DNA of 64,000 nucleotides, taken from positions 26,004 to 90,003 of the forward strand of contig MU832047.1 of the NCBI GenBank assembly GCA_029204225.1, in the 5' to 3' direction. This stretch comes from Diphasiastrum complanatum. Taxonomy: Eukaryota > Streptophyta > Lycopodiopsida > Lycopodiales > Lycopodiaceae. Below the pieces are notes generated by a model, which did no database searches, had not been told where the DNA came from, and saw only the letters and a list, made by a program, of their open reading frames with translations. Shown piece by piece: positions 45,001-54,279 of this stretch. Position numbers and translations under genes: made by a program. How positions within the stretch are numbered: position 1 is the stretch's first letter; every line of letters begins with the position of its first letter.

Positions 45001-48000
45001 AGTGTTATCCAGAATGCTTAGTTCTTAGGCAGGTAAATTTTCAAGATGCTGGCAAAATACTCCTAGTAACCCAATAGAGCATCTGTTTGATTTGTTTTCT
45101 TTTGTAGAATACCTTGGACTGACAATAGATGTAAGTTCAAGTTCCAAACAAGGGATTATGCCAAGAAACAATTTACAATGCAACTAGTGCTAACTTCGCT
45201 TTAAACCCAAAACAACAAAAGCAGCTCGTTGGTCTACCTCTCCAATTCACCATCAGAAGTCCGAAGTCCTGAAATCAATATAGTGTGACCACCAGAAATT
45301 TCTCCAATGGACCTGCACTGACCAAATGGTATAGTGTTTTCAAGATTAAACTCTCTATTAAGCAATTAAAGTCCAACTATTTCATTAGTAAACTAATAGC
45401 TTATTCATACTTTTGCAATAATCTGGTCATCCCCATGTATTCCAATCTTGATGAAGCATCGTAAAGCTATATGTTTCCTTTTTAATGCTGTGAATACTTT
45501 GAAATAGTACGATTTCAAATCTACATTGCATTTTGGAGTTAGCAACTCAAGCCAGGAAAGATGCTAAGCATGACTTTTGCCTATTATATCGAACTGTTCA
45601 TGTCCGTAGCTACTCTTTTCTAGGTCCCTGTTGAAGCAACCTTGAAGCACTAAGCTAAAACTAGGCATGGATTCCTAGTATCAAAGTGACAACCTAAAGA
45701 AACTATATGTCCTTGCTGGCAGTCAAGATTCTATTACCATGTGATTTAGATCAACATACTGACAAATATCAAAGCACGTTCTTACTAGCATAGGTGACTG
45801 ATTGTTGGCTTAAAGTTTGTATATACTATGTTCAATATTCTCACTGAGAATCAATCAAGCAACTCAACGTTGTATTCTGCAACTGCTGATCAGCTTATCG
45901 TTGTAGTGCTCATTAAGGACATGCTAACTTAGAGTCAGAAGGAGATCAGTTTAGCTGGCTTTGAGCCACTGTCCCATGATCTTTCCACAAATTTAGAAAC
46001 CTGGTAAATGCTAGTTTGATCTACTTAGACCTATTCCACATTCCAATGAAGCACATCTCTTCCCATATGCTGCTTCTGACTATGGCAACAGTATCTGCAC
46101 TTTCGCAGTCTGTCTTTATTGCTCATCAGCAAACTTACAAAGTTGGAATACTTATCAGTAAGCCAAACAAGTAGCATAGTCATTATGTTTTTGTTCTCCA
46201 CTTTTACAACACCTTCAATAATCAGTTGGTCATGAATGATGCCTGTCATCCAACATCTTCCATACTAAACTTGTTCTCTCCTCCTGCCTTAGGTCTTCTG
46301 CAATTGCACTTCAGGGAGCACTGTCCCACTCATGTTTGTGTTGGCAACATGACTTGCTCCTCTGGGTGTTCTTACTAAATGTCGGTTCTGAAAAAACCAC
46401 AAGTTCCTACTGCTTAGTAATAATCTCCAAAGTGATTGGATGCAATATATCATGGGCATTGTCTGATGGCCCAATGGCTCTCTCACAATGAACATTCCAA
46501 TCACCAAAATAACCTAAATACTCTACTGAACCTCATCCCTTACCATCTGATTAGGTCTCCTGGACCCTGTTAGCAGTAGGGTAATGTCAGACTCCACATC
46601 TGAAACTTGACTTAAAACCTAGCTTATCCTGTGCGCAGCAATCAGCAGTCTCGATCCCTATCGATTTTCCTGCATGTACAAACATCAAAGCACATGAAAC
46701 ATGGTGGAGCTGGATGCCTCTCTCTAGGCTCACTTATGCACAATCCTCAAGCACCCCTTCACCCTGACCTTTCCTAACGTCGACACATGATTCCATGCAT
46801 AGTCGACACTTGCCACTTGCCAATACCTTGACACATAGACGAGTAGGCTGACATGTGTCACTCATACTGGACCAAGTGTTTCAATGAGCATGTGACACGT
46901 GTCATGTTTGACCGGTCAACCCTGACATGTGTCACTCATTCACTGGACCAAGTGTCCCAGTGAGCATATGACACGTGTCTCGTTTATCAGATTTCCGCCT
47001 AGGTGTATTAGATGCCTCGCTCAATCAGTACTCAGAGTTTGCATCTCATTTCATCTCTCTGACCTGCACTCAGTAGACATCGTTCAAGCAAAGTGAGTTC
47101 CATACTTGACCTGTACTCAGATGATAGTGCCTCTTTTGATTTTGATGGAACTGCATTGGAAATTGGGTAGCGCTCAGAAAAATGATATAAGGAGAGCTTA
47201 AAAGAGTGATCAGTAACAAGATTACTCAGTTCTGGGGAGCGATACTCCTCTCTCAACGGTCAAGAGCCAGCACTTCACACTGCTCTTAGAGGCCATCGCT
47301 CAAACTCAATACTCGGGTACTTCAGAAATTCAAACTCGTGTATCAACATCAATGCTCACTAACTCTCCTACTTTTTAGGAGTTCAGTCTAGCCACTCTTA
47401 ATAAATGACCCAGTACCCCATGCTAAAGCTAAGCACGCCTTTGGTCCAATGCCAACTAATTACAGTTTATTTACAATTTACTTACAAAAGTCACCATAGG
47501 CCGGTGACTTAGCCAGTTCAGTAATTACAATAATTACAAAACTTACATGTGTCTCTGAAAATTGTAAATACCAGGACAGGGAGTAAAGGCTCTAACAGGT
47601 AAGGTCATTCAGCCTTATAGTGGTGACTTAGCATTTGGATAAGTTTATTATCAAGCTCATAGACCTAAATGATTGGACCTTCTAAGCAGCTATAAATAGG
47701 CCTAAGGCCTCCTCATTTGACAGATGAATTACTTGAGAGCTTAGAAGCCCATTCCGAGCAAAAGGGGTCGGAACGTTCCGTGTCCGTTCCGTACATTCCG
47801 GAACGTATTGGGTCGGAATGAGTTAATGTAAATTAAAAAAAATTTGATATACGACCCTGCTGGCCCACGACTCAGGGAAAATGCGCCTTGCATACCGACC
47901 AGTTGAAGATGCTCCACCGTAATTTGCTCAACCAATATATGCTCAAAGCCAAATTGGAACGGACCCTTTGTTAATATTTACGTTTTTTTTATAATTTTTT

Positions 48001-51000
48001 TTGCCCACGTTCCAAAACGGAACGCATTCTGGAACAAGTTTTGTTCCGGAATGGGCAACTAAGCTTGAGAGTAGCTTTTACTTTACCATTAGGACAATCC
48101 ATCAACTTTCATTGCATTCAGTTGTAGATCAGATTGTTATTAGCTTGATTCTTTAGCTATGTTTCTAGCAAAATGACATACAAATATGGTTTTTTTGTTA
48201 ATCACATATTCACTATATAGGTGAATGATCTGACCAATATGCATACGTAGATCCTAATAAGTATTTGGAATTTTGTATGTTTGTATTTCTCCACACGTCG
48301 TCTAATTGTGTACCATACATAGTAGTCACTTATTGAAAGGTTAAGTGTACATTATGTCGATGCATGATAAATTGAAGTTTTTGAAACATTTTGTTTACCT
48401 CCAATGCATCAAAATTCATGTTGTTGGTTATAAAAGTTGGTTTCTTCTGTGGAATGTTGTTGAATATAAGGTTAGTTATTCGATAAATGTCTGAGTATCA
48501 GAATTTGGTTTCTATATATTGCAATTATGTGCATGCCATAAGCTCTATAATTGAATCTTGCATGGATAAATCAGTATGCATTGTATTAAAGACCTCAACG
48601 AGTTCAAGTTGTGTTTTATGATATTATTGTTGATCCTATGAAGGCATGATGCTGATGGAAAAATAAGGTTTGTGGTGATGACTTCGTGTTGTTTGTAGAC
48701 ATAAAATACGTGATGTCATTAGATTATGATCATTTATGATATTATGTTTGTATTCAAATAGTGATCTCATGTTTAGTGTTTGGATACTAAGATGAGTTGT
48801 TGTGTAGGTTCACGTAATAGAAATATGTAAAGTGCATTTTGCTAGTGTAAGGCAAGGGAGTTGAAGTGAAAATTGTTCACCTCTTTTGGATACATCATAC
48901 AACAAATAGTATACCTGGAAGGAAAGTTTTCGGCCTCTAAATAGAAATTTTCCTACATGTATGTATTCCACAATTTAAAACATAACTACTATGGGCAAAG
49001 ATGATGACTCTTACCAGAAATCTGCAAAATGTAGTTCAACATTAATAACACCCGAGCTATCCTTAATCCCCATTCTAAAGCTCGACTTAAGGGGTACCCC
49101 ATCAATGGTACATGCAACATTGACAGAAGTCACTAATCCACATAGTGCGACGTTACTCATTTTCGGTTGCAATCCCTCTACAAGCAACTGCAAGTTTCAA
49201 TGATAAGAAAATGAGGTAAGAACATGGCCATATGTCAAACCAACAAAAAAGATCTTAAGCAAATCTCATTCTTAACTATGATACTAGATTCGAAGACCTA
49301 AAATATAGAAGTAACTAGAGGCATTTTGATGTTATGTTTACGATAATAATTCAGCATCAAAAAAAGGAAGGGGCCTGTAATGTTTAGCTCTCTCAAAAAT
49401 CTTGAAGCTGATTTCAGTCTAAACCAATTTGTTTAAGATTTCAGTACTCAACAAACGTTCTAAGTTCGTACATTGTCCAATACATTTTCTTATGTACAAT
49501 CAAATAAAATACATACTTTTGGTTTGATAAAATAAAATGCATGATGACAGTTATAACCAAAACATCCATTGAATGCAAAGATAGAGAGAAATTTGCGAGT
49601 GTTAGCACGAGCATTCTAGAACAACAATGAGACATGATGGTGGAGCAATGATCTCCAATAATGATGTGATTTATCCTATTTAAAGGTTGAAGGTAAGCTA
49701 AGACTATGCTAAACTTATCTAAGCTAAACTTTGTAATCAACTAGCCAGTAACCATTTGAACTTGAAACCCACCGGCCAAAATTAGGGCCAGAGTCTACAA
49801 GTTAGGGTTCAGTGCCCAATAATGGTAATATAACTAATAAATGTCACAATAAATGCCAAATGAAACTGATAGTCAGGTGTGCAAACTATATGGCCCAAAT
49901 CATAGATAAGAACAAGTGGGGACCTCATGGTCCAAATAAATGTCTTGCCCACAAAAGTTGTCCCAAAGGCTCCTAAAAGAGACTACTCTGTGTGTTAGTT
50001 GTAGTGCATAGTTTACAATAGATTCGAATCAAATAGATTTGAATCAAGATTCTTAGTGAGGTTCAAAGATTCAGATTCTTTCTTAAAATTTTGGATTAGG
50101 CAAAGTATGAAAAGAATAAAATTCACATGAAAAATAGCAACGATCATAAATTTTGCATAGGTTACCACGAGAGACCTTGAAACTACCTCTCACACATTCC
50201 CACACTTAAAAGCTATATTTGAGAACTCATCTACTGAATCAAATTATGGCTAGAAGTGAAATAAAGATTCAAAACTTGTATTAAATCAAAAAGATTTGAA
50301 AAGACTAGAAACCTTTCTTTTGGGTCCCTACAATGACAATGATGAAAATGCAAGATGAAAGGGAAAGCAGTGAGAAAATAAAGATATCGATTTGACAAAT
50401 AGGAAAATAAATACAACAAAATCTGTATATAGAAGAAGTTGCAAATTGGTATATGCTAACAAAGCATCTGAAAACAAAATACCTACATATGGTAGATCAT
50501 GTCGTATTGATGGGCTAGGAATGCCATTTATAGGTATCAATGTGTTACCCCCTTGAATCAAAAAGTTGTGGAGATGAACTTTTGGAAAAAATACTCTTCC
50601 AGGTACTTCCCCTACTCTTCCAAGTATTTCTCCAATCTACCTTCGTCAAGGTTTTTGTTTTGGATTTAGGTTCTATGCACAAAATAAAAAATTAAATGTA
50701 TCTACATTCATTCTCCAAGTTACAAAGTCATCAACCATGGATAAGGCTAAATAGTTAAAACTGTCGCCCTAAATTGGAACCTTCTAGGTAATTGCCAAAT
50801 CGATATAAATAAGGGCTACGGTTCTATCATTTCTTAATATATGAATCCCCAATTTTCCAGCCTGTCATCCTACATTGCTTACCTAAAACTACTCTCCACC
50901 ATCACCCCACCTACTCTCCATCACCCATCTTTCCCGTTTTTGTTTCACATGTCCCTACTACTCCTTTTGTTGTTTCAGTTTTTAGATGCTCTTGATTTTC

Positions 51001-53030
51001 CTTGTGTTGTTTCCAATATAACTGATATTCCCGATATTGGCACCGACGATGCATGAGAAAATATCTGTGGCAAAGCACAAGCTTTATCGTACTAAAAGCC
51101 TTTTTTTGGGGCTATAGGGTATTTGGCTTTTGGACTGACACCACTAGCACAAAATCAATAACCCAAGAAAAAAACCAGAAACAGCGATACAAAAGCAACT
51201 CTAGTAGTTAAACATTAAGCTCACATTGAGAGCAATGCTTCTAAGTTGGTGACTGCTTAAACATACATCACACATTCCATGCTTCTCTAACTATGGTCAT
51301 ACAAGTACTTGCAACTACCCACAGATTTTGACAAGCACTATCTAGCTCACTTCTAAATTTTATGGGACCTTTAATAGGAAAATTTAACTACTTATTTGGA
51401 CAAAAAGTTTTCAATTATTCAAAACTTCTTGCCCCTATGTCAAAGCCATACTTACCATGATTCAAGTTCCAAAACTACACTTTTCAAAAAACAATCATGG
51501 AAAATAATAGTCGCTAGTGTATACAAGTAAGTTACAGGCCAAATACCTACCCCTGCATCAAGTACCAAGTCTTAAAGATTCATCATTTCTTTTCACTTGT
51601 CTAGTAAATCATCCCCTGGTGCTATGTACCATAATGGTAAAAAGTTAGTAAGAGATGAACGCTTTGATCCAACGTTGTCGACACTTTTTAGTGCCAAATA
51701 TTACCACCTCAAATTGCCTCCTATGACAAATCTAAGTGTGGACCATGCTTGACATGAGACTTGCTTGTACTATGTATATAGAGATGGGAGAGCCCTTTAT
51801 CATTCACGTGTGCAATAATTATCTTCATTAACATAAGGAGAATAATATAAAATGATAATGAGATTCATTGTAGAAGCAATCGCATAGTAAATGATTGACC
51901 ATACCTGAACAGGGTACTTCTTGAAATCAATGTAACCTTGTGCATCTCGATGAAGCACCACTTGAGACAAAGAATAATTCTCCTCGTTGTGAGTTGTTGA
52001 ACTAGTTAAATTGGAGTCTTCATAAGGCTTACTTGCACTTTGAGTGGGTCGAACTGTTACCTTGATGATGAGATTTTGAAAATATTGTCGATCACAATTA
52101 GCATGATCAATTGAGGATTATAAACATTATTTCTCAAACACGATTAAAACCATTAAGAGACTAAACAAAAAACCTCTCAAAAGCAGATTCAAACAACTCA
52201 AAAGTGCTTGATAACAAGACAAACATGCACAACTTGATTTTGAATGAGTAGGAAGCCTGACAAAGATGGACACACAAGAAAGTTAAAAAACAAATTGATC
52301 AATAAGAACCCTCAACATCATGCATCTTTTTTGCTAGTCCAAAAAGGTGATCACATACTAAGGCATAGATTTAAGTAAGCAACTAGTGCAAACAGCCTAA
52401 TGCAATGAAGATCACTACACTAACAAGCAAGACACCTTATATGCAAGAAAGCAAATTGGCTATGTAGCTCTAAACATTAAAATGGCTAGGCCTCTAAACT
52501 TTATGAAAAGTAAATAGGAAATAGCATCGACATTGCATCCTAATTTCTAAATAAATTTTTCCAACCACTTGTTATTAAATAGGTATTCTCTAAAATTTCA
52601 AAAAAACCAAAGAATATGGCATTCTATATCAGCCAAATAACATCCCTAAAGCATGGAGATACCAAATTATAGTGTATAAAGTAGTAACTGAAATTCTACA
52701 CATTTTGAAAGTGGTGGCATTAGTGCGACCGACTCAAAAGGAATGGCCCACTCATGAAACACTTTGTAAGTAAAATTCGATTATAGAAGAAAGTGCATAT
52801 TTACATTAAGTCAATGTCAAATTAAAACGTGAAACAATACCTTATTTTGACATTGTCAATTCACAATATTAGGCTGATATGTCCAACTCAAACACAGATC
52901 TTGATTGTTGTGAGGTATCCTAGAGAATATCATCTGCAATGAACCTTGCACTAAACAAAACTATGTCATCATGTTGGAGACGCATAGGAATTGACAACCT
53001 TTGAGAATAATCGCTACGTCTAGAATCAAC
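39697..53030 (-). CDS. Multi-exon OB-fold protein gene, CTC1-like candidate (C-terminal part)
   Basis: Ten supported exons and one tentative exon on the minus strand: 52937-53030 (tentative), 52700-52761, 51905-52060, 50487-50636, 49015-49187, 46411-46513, 46139-46256, 45238-45317, 40424-40568, 39967-40245, 39697-39861. From 46513 to the TGA at 39697 every junction is GT-AG and keeps reading phase. Several exons read as beta-strand-rich OB-folds, and the last two end in an RPA70-C-like zinc-ribbon domain. A long multi-OB protein with a zinc ribbon near the C-terminus fits CTC1, the large subunit of the CST complex that binds single-stranded telomeric DNA and recruits polymerase alpha. This identity is inference; another RPA-like protein is possible. 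The 5' part is missing or lies beyond the LINEs. At least one exon is missing between 49.0 and 46.5 kb. Confidence 0.6.
39967..40245 (-). CDS. OB-fold gene, RPA-C-like zinc-ribbon exon
   Basis: 93 codons in phase 0, acceptor TTACCAG and donor GTAAGT. Sequence runs GRLNFEELAVRPVHTSCGH, then CDHRWMCSFCHCYCEGIAQR, then IIITVHDSS and RVACFGQPATDILQTSPEDF. The Cys pattern followed by an OB strand with an F-G/Q-A-T/A pattern is that of the RPA70 C-terminal domain (zinc ribbon within an OB-fold), which supports a single-stranded-DNA-binding scaffold. Confidence 0.75.
40424..40568 (-). CDS. OB-fold gene exon
   Basis: Acceptor GATGAACAG, donor GTGCGT (less usual but phase-correct). It encodes LSCTWDEREAGASVINISLL and MPLTYLSDDRSPFVGH. 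If the donor is not used, the frame continues to a stop at 40271, so this boundary needs a transcript. Confidence 0.6.
41480..41548. mobile_element. Short relative of the hAT-like MITE
   Basis: Begins CTTAGAAACCCGTTCTG and ends as an inverted copy (AGAATGCTCATGTTTCTAAA), resembling the ends of the 47.7-kb MITE with almost no interior. It lies just upstream of the Gypsy-C LTR in the same intron. Confidence 0.5.
41632..41935 (+). repeat. Gypsy-C 5' LTR
   Basis: Starts TGTGACGGGCCTAGGG and ends ATAACA before the primer site, giving 304 bp. TATAAATAG at 41724-41732 is a good plant TATA box, so transcription would start near 41760. Confidence 0.7.
41724..41732 (+). promoter_or_regulatory. Gypsy-C LTR TATA box
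   Basis: TATAAATAG lies within CACTATAAATAGCC, 90 bp into the LTR and about 210 bp before the primer site. Confidence 0.65.
41936..41946 (+). other. Gypsy-C primer-binding site
   Basis: TGGTATCAGAG directly follows the LTR end AACA, the initiator-Met tRNA complement. Confidence 0.8.
42001..42085. repeat. (CT)42 microsatellite in the Gypsy-C leader
   Basis: 85 bp of perfect CT repeats lie 54 bp after the primer site, followed by a Cys/Pro-coding, C-rich degenerate repeat (GCCTCCCCCAGCTGCCRCCT type) to about 42500. Frames here are low-complexity artefacts. Confidence 0.95.
42547..43191 (+). pseudogene. Gypsy-C gag joined to RT by deletion
   Basis: Starts MVSSNASSFHNDIQTQLDD. The gag core has LTIYNGSSDGKNLHNWFFQM, ETYFQLTTRTLA and ALTWWRTH (Retrotrans_gag pattern). 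At about 42985 the DNA jumps to RT, read in the overlapping frame 42873-43187 as DDLFDRLGQAQIFSKIELRS, YHQIHI and FRVLPFGAP. Zinc knuckle and protease are lost. Motif A reads KIEL rather than KIDL, so the first catalytic Asp is Glu. Confidence 0.8.
43155..44000 (+). pseudogene. Gypsy-C RT second half and RNase H
   Basis: After a shift the sequence reads NVMNNIFRPFLGSCVL and YFDDILIS (43231-43254), then a broken connection. Frame 43462-43806 gives FDWTTLCHEAFAKLQSILAS, FIIETNASAVDVGALL and YSTHEKELLAIIHALTKWRH. A stop at 43806 and further shifts follow, then NASADALSRLPAL at about 43917. Confidence 0.8.
44040..44675 (+). pseudogene. Gypsy-C integrase C-terminal region and Ala/Pro tail
   Basis: FQILEKLSPVTYCLQL, RACDIFHVSLL and PCDPLFPTNSE are the GPY/F-to-chromodomain stretch of chromoviral gypsy elements. 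HEATWESFNVFAHSP, seen in another frame near 44300, is the chromodomain end. The tail 44349-44675 is a 108-codon Ala/Pro/Asp-rich frame ending at a stop. The integrase catalytic core is deleted. Confidence 0.75.
44715..44776 (+). repeat. Gypsy 3' motif, copy 1
   Basis: GTACTAAAAG, then GGCTGTAGGGGATTCGGCTC and TTGGACTGACACCA. The same ordered pieces recur at 51086-51146. Both follow a gypsy-like C-terminal frame by 30-50 bp. Confidence 0.7.
45238..45317 (-). CDS. OB-fold gene exon
   Basis: Acceptor TTTGGTCAG, donor GTAGAC. Encodes CRSIGEISGGHTILISGLRT and SDGELER. It begins in phase 0 and ends after two bases of an Arg codon, which the first base of exon 40424-40568 completes. Confidence 0.6.
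46139..46256 (-). CDS. OB-fold gene exon
   Basis: Acceptor TATGGAAG, donor GTAAGT (consensus). Encodes CWMTGIIHDQLIIEGVVKVE then NKNIMTMLLVWLTDKYSNF, an alternating hydrophobic pattern typical of OB-fold strands. Phase fits both neighbours. Confidence 0.65.
46411..46513 (-). CDS. OB-fold gene exon
   Basis: Acceptor GTATTTAG, donor GTAGGA. Encodes YFGDWNVHCERAIGPSDNAH and DILHPITLEIITK, ending CA, which the next exon completes to Gln. Its 5' phase does not match exon 49015-49187, so an exon is missing between them. Confidence 0.55.
46848..46990. repeat. 74-bp tandem repeat with G-box palindromes
   Basis: Copies start at 46848 and 46922 with CTGACATGTGTCACTCAT and include CTGGACCAAGTGT. Each contains GACACGTGTC (the first extends to a 12-bp palindrome TGACACGTGTCA at 46892-46903) as well as ACATGTGT. 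Confidence 0.8.
47032..47256 (-). CDS. Tentative exon of the OB-fold gene
   Basis: The 74-codon frame contains LYHFSERYPISNAVPSKSKE and lies in the gap where phase demands a further exon. Against it, the DNA shows a loose repeat (TGAGTACAGGTCAAG, TGAGTGCAGGTCAGAG), so it could be chance. Confidence 0.25.
   Translation of the reverse strand: MREEYRSPELSNLVTDHSFKLSLYHFSERYPISNAVPSKSKEALSSEYRSSMELTLLERCLLSAGQRDEMRCKL
47740..48063. mobile_element. hAT-like MITE with 8-bp target-site duplication
   Basis: 324 bp bounded by inverted ends CTTAGAAGCCCATTCCG and (other end, inverted) CTTAGTTGCCCATTCCG, 15 of 17 matching. CTTGAGAG is duplicated at 47732-47739 and 48064-48071. Interior has multiple GGAACG/CGTTCC inverted motifs and no coding capacity. 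An 8-bp duplication is the hallmark of hAT-superfamily insertion. It lies in an intron of the OB-fold gene. Confidence 0.85.
49015..49187 (-). CDS. OB-fold gene exon
   Basis: Acceptor AACTTGCAG, donor GTAAGAG. Encodes LLVEGLQPKMSNVALCGLVT, then SVNVACTIDGV and FRMGIKDSSGVINVELHFAD. The pattern CGLVTSV...FRMGIKDSSGVINVEL is a clear OB-fold beta-barrel core. Ends in phase 2. Confidence 0.7.
50487..50636 (-). CDS. OB-fold gene exon
   Basis: Acceptor GAAGGTAG, donor GTAGGT; exactly 50 codons in phase 0. Encodes IGEILGRVGEVPGRVFFPKV and GGNTLIPINGIPSPSIRHDL. Confidence 0.6.
50841..51146 (+). mobile_element. Gypsy 3' scrap with the shared 3' motif (copy 2)
   Basis: A hydrophobic, Pro-rich 71-codon frame ends TDIPDIGTDDA near 51056, like the Asp/Pro tail of Gypsy-C. 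GTACTAAAAG, GGGGCTATAGGGTATTTGGC and TTTTGGACTGACACCA follow at 51086-51146. It is inserted in an intron of the OB-fold gene. Confidence 0.5.
51905..52060 (-). CDS. OB-fold gene exon
   Basis: Acceptor CTCATCATCAAG, donor GTATGG; 52 codons in phase 0. Encodes VTVRPTQSASKPYEDSNLTS and SLSQVVLHRDAQGYIDFKKY. A hydrophilic loop followed by strand-like residues. Confidence 0.6.
52700..52761 (-). CDS. OB-fold gene exon
   Basis: Acceptor CTTACAAAG, donor GTAGAA. Encodes FHEWAIPFESVALMPPLSKC and ends in phase 0, matching the next exon. Confidence 0.5.
52937..53030 (-). CDS. Tentative OB-fold gene exon
   Basis: Minus strand RSDYSQRLSIPMRLQHDDIV then LFSAR before a possible donor GTTCAT; otherwise a TAG follows after FIADDIL. 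The acceptor is GTTGATTCTAG. It reads like an OB-fold entry but boundaries are unsure. Confidence 0.35.
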
Positions 53031-53439
53031 AAATCATTATTCAAGGACATGCAAACCAATTTGGTTTGTAATGCTCATTATGACCAAGCATCACATAAAG
53101 AATAGATAATACACAGGAGAATGATTTCAAGTTAGCACTTTTCAATGGTGGATAGACGTGTACTCTTGTCATCATACATACTCTGGTAACTTAACTATTA
53201 ATTCTACCCATAATATATCCACTTAACAAAATATGGCAAACCAGTTCGTGCAAACTTTGAGTGACCCTTTCTATCTAGCCACATGCAACTATTTTCCCTC
53301 CTTTATTGGTTTCTAGATACTTCCATATTAGGGCACACATCAAGGTTTGCTAGCGCTATAATTCGAGGCCCAATTCATTATCTTGGTACAATGTACCCTT
53401 TCATATTCTTGAGCTCTCCATGGAAAAACTCTTTGTTAT

Positions 53440-54060
53440 TGTTTGTAGGGCGTGTGGTTCGGGAGGAGTGGCTTGTCTATATAGAGAGTCCCTTCATTAG
53501 ATGTTTGAGTTTGTCAGGCATGATGAGCATGCACGGTATATTTGGCTTTGTATCACAGGACGAGCGATTGGTTTGGACATGGATATCTTCATTGTTGCCT
53601 GCTATTTTCCTCTAGAGTCCTCCTCCTTTGTTGAGGGTGTTGGCTCACGTTATTTGGACCTTTCAGTGGATATCATCAGATTGCAGAGAGAGGGCATATT
53701 TTCCTCACTAGGGATTTTAATGCCCGGACAGAATCACGACAAACTAACCATGATGCTACAGATCAGATGGTCCATGCCCTTGATAGTGATAGCTTGGAGA
53801 TCACCAAGTTTTCTGATGATGGACCGGGACCCATTACTTCATATGGTGAGTACTTGTTACAGTTTGGTGAGGCACATGAGTTAGCCATTTATAATGGCCT
53901 CCTCACTGGCCTAATTCTGGCAGCTATACTTGTCACCCTCACAATGGTAGTGTGGTTGATTACCTCATGGGGTCACCGTCATCCATCCCTCTCATTCATA
54001 GATACCATATCTCCCTTACCACCCTCTCTGATCATTCGTTCTTATCCTTCGCTATTGGCC
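53440..54060 (+). pseudogene. LINE-A endonuclease domain
   Basis: Motifs across frames: VACLYRESLH, FEFVRHDEHARYIW, DIFIVACYFPLESSSFVEG, RDFNARTES (normally GDFNAR, so Gly is Arg), SVVDYLMGS and LSDHSFLSFA. These follow the EEP (APE-type) endonuclease order that nicks target DNA. The N-terminal catalytic residues are not readable. The first half is closely related to LINE-B (HDEHARYIW, SSSFVEG). Confidence 0.8.
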
Positions 54061-54279
54061 ACCTCCACCATTACAACCTCTACACCAGTCCATCCTTCCC
54101 CGTGCACCCAAATACACCTTCCACCCCCTCTCCATCCCACTCTACCAGGAATCTCTCGCCTCCTTACTTCACTCTTTTCCACACAGTGAACCGCTTGAGT
54201 CACAAGCCGCCTTCCTCACCACCTGTCTCCACACTGCTGCTACTTTCGCTTTCCCCTCTAAACCTCATAAACACAAACC

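Noticed and set aside
49011-49203. Plus-strand 70-codon frame at 48991-49203 as a gene
   Set aside because: It is the antisense shadow of the minus-strand OB-fold exon, which has proper splice sites.
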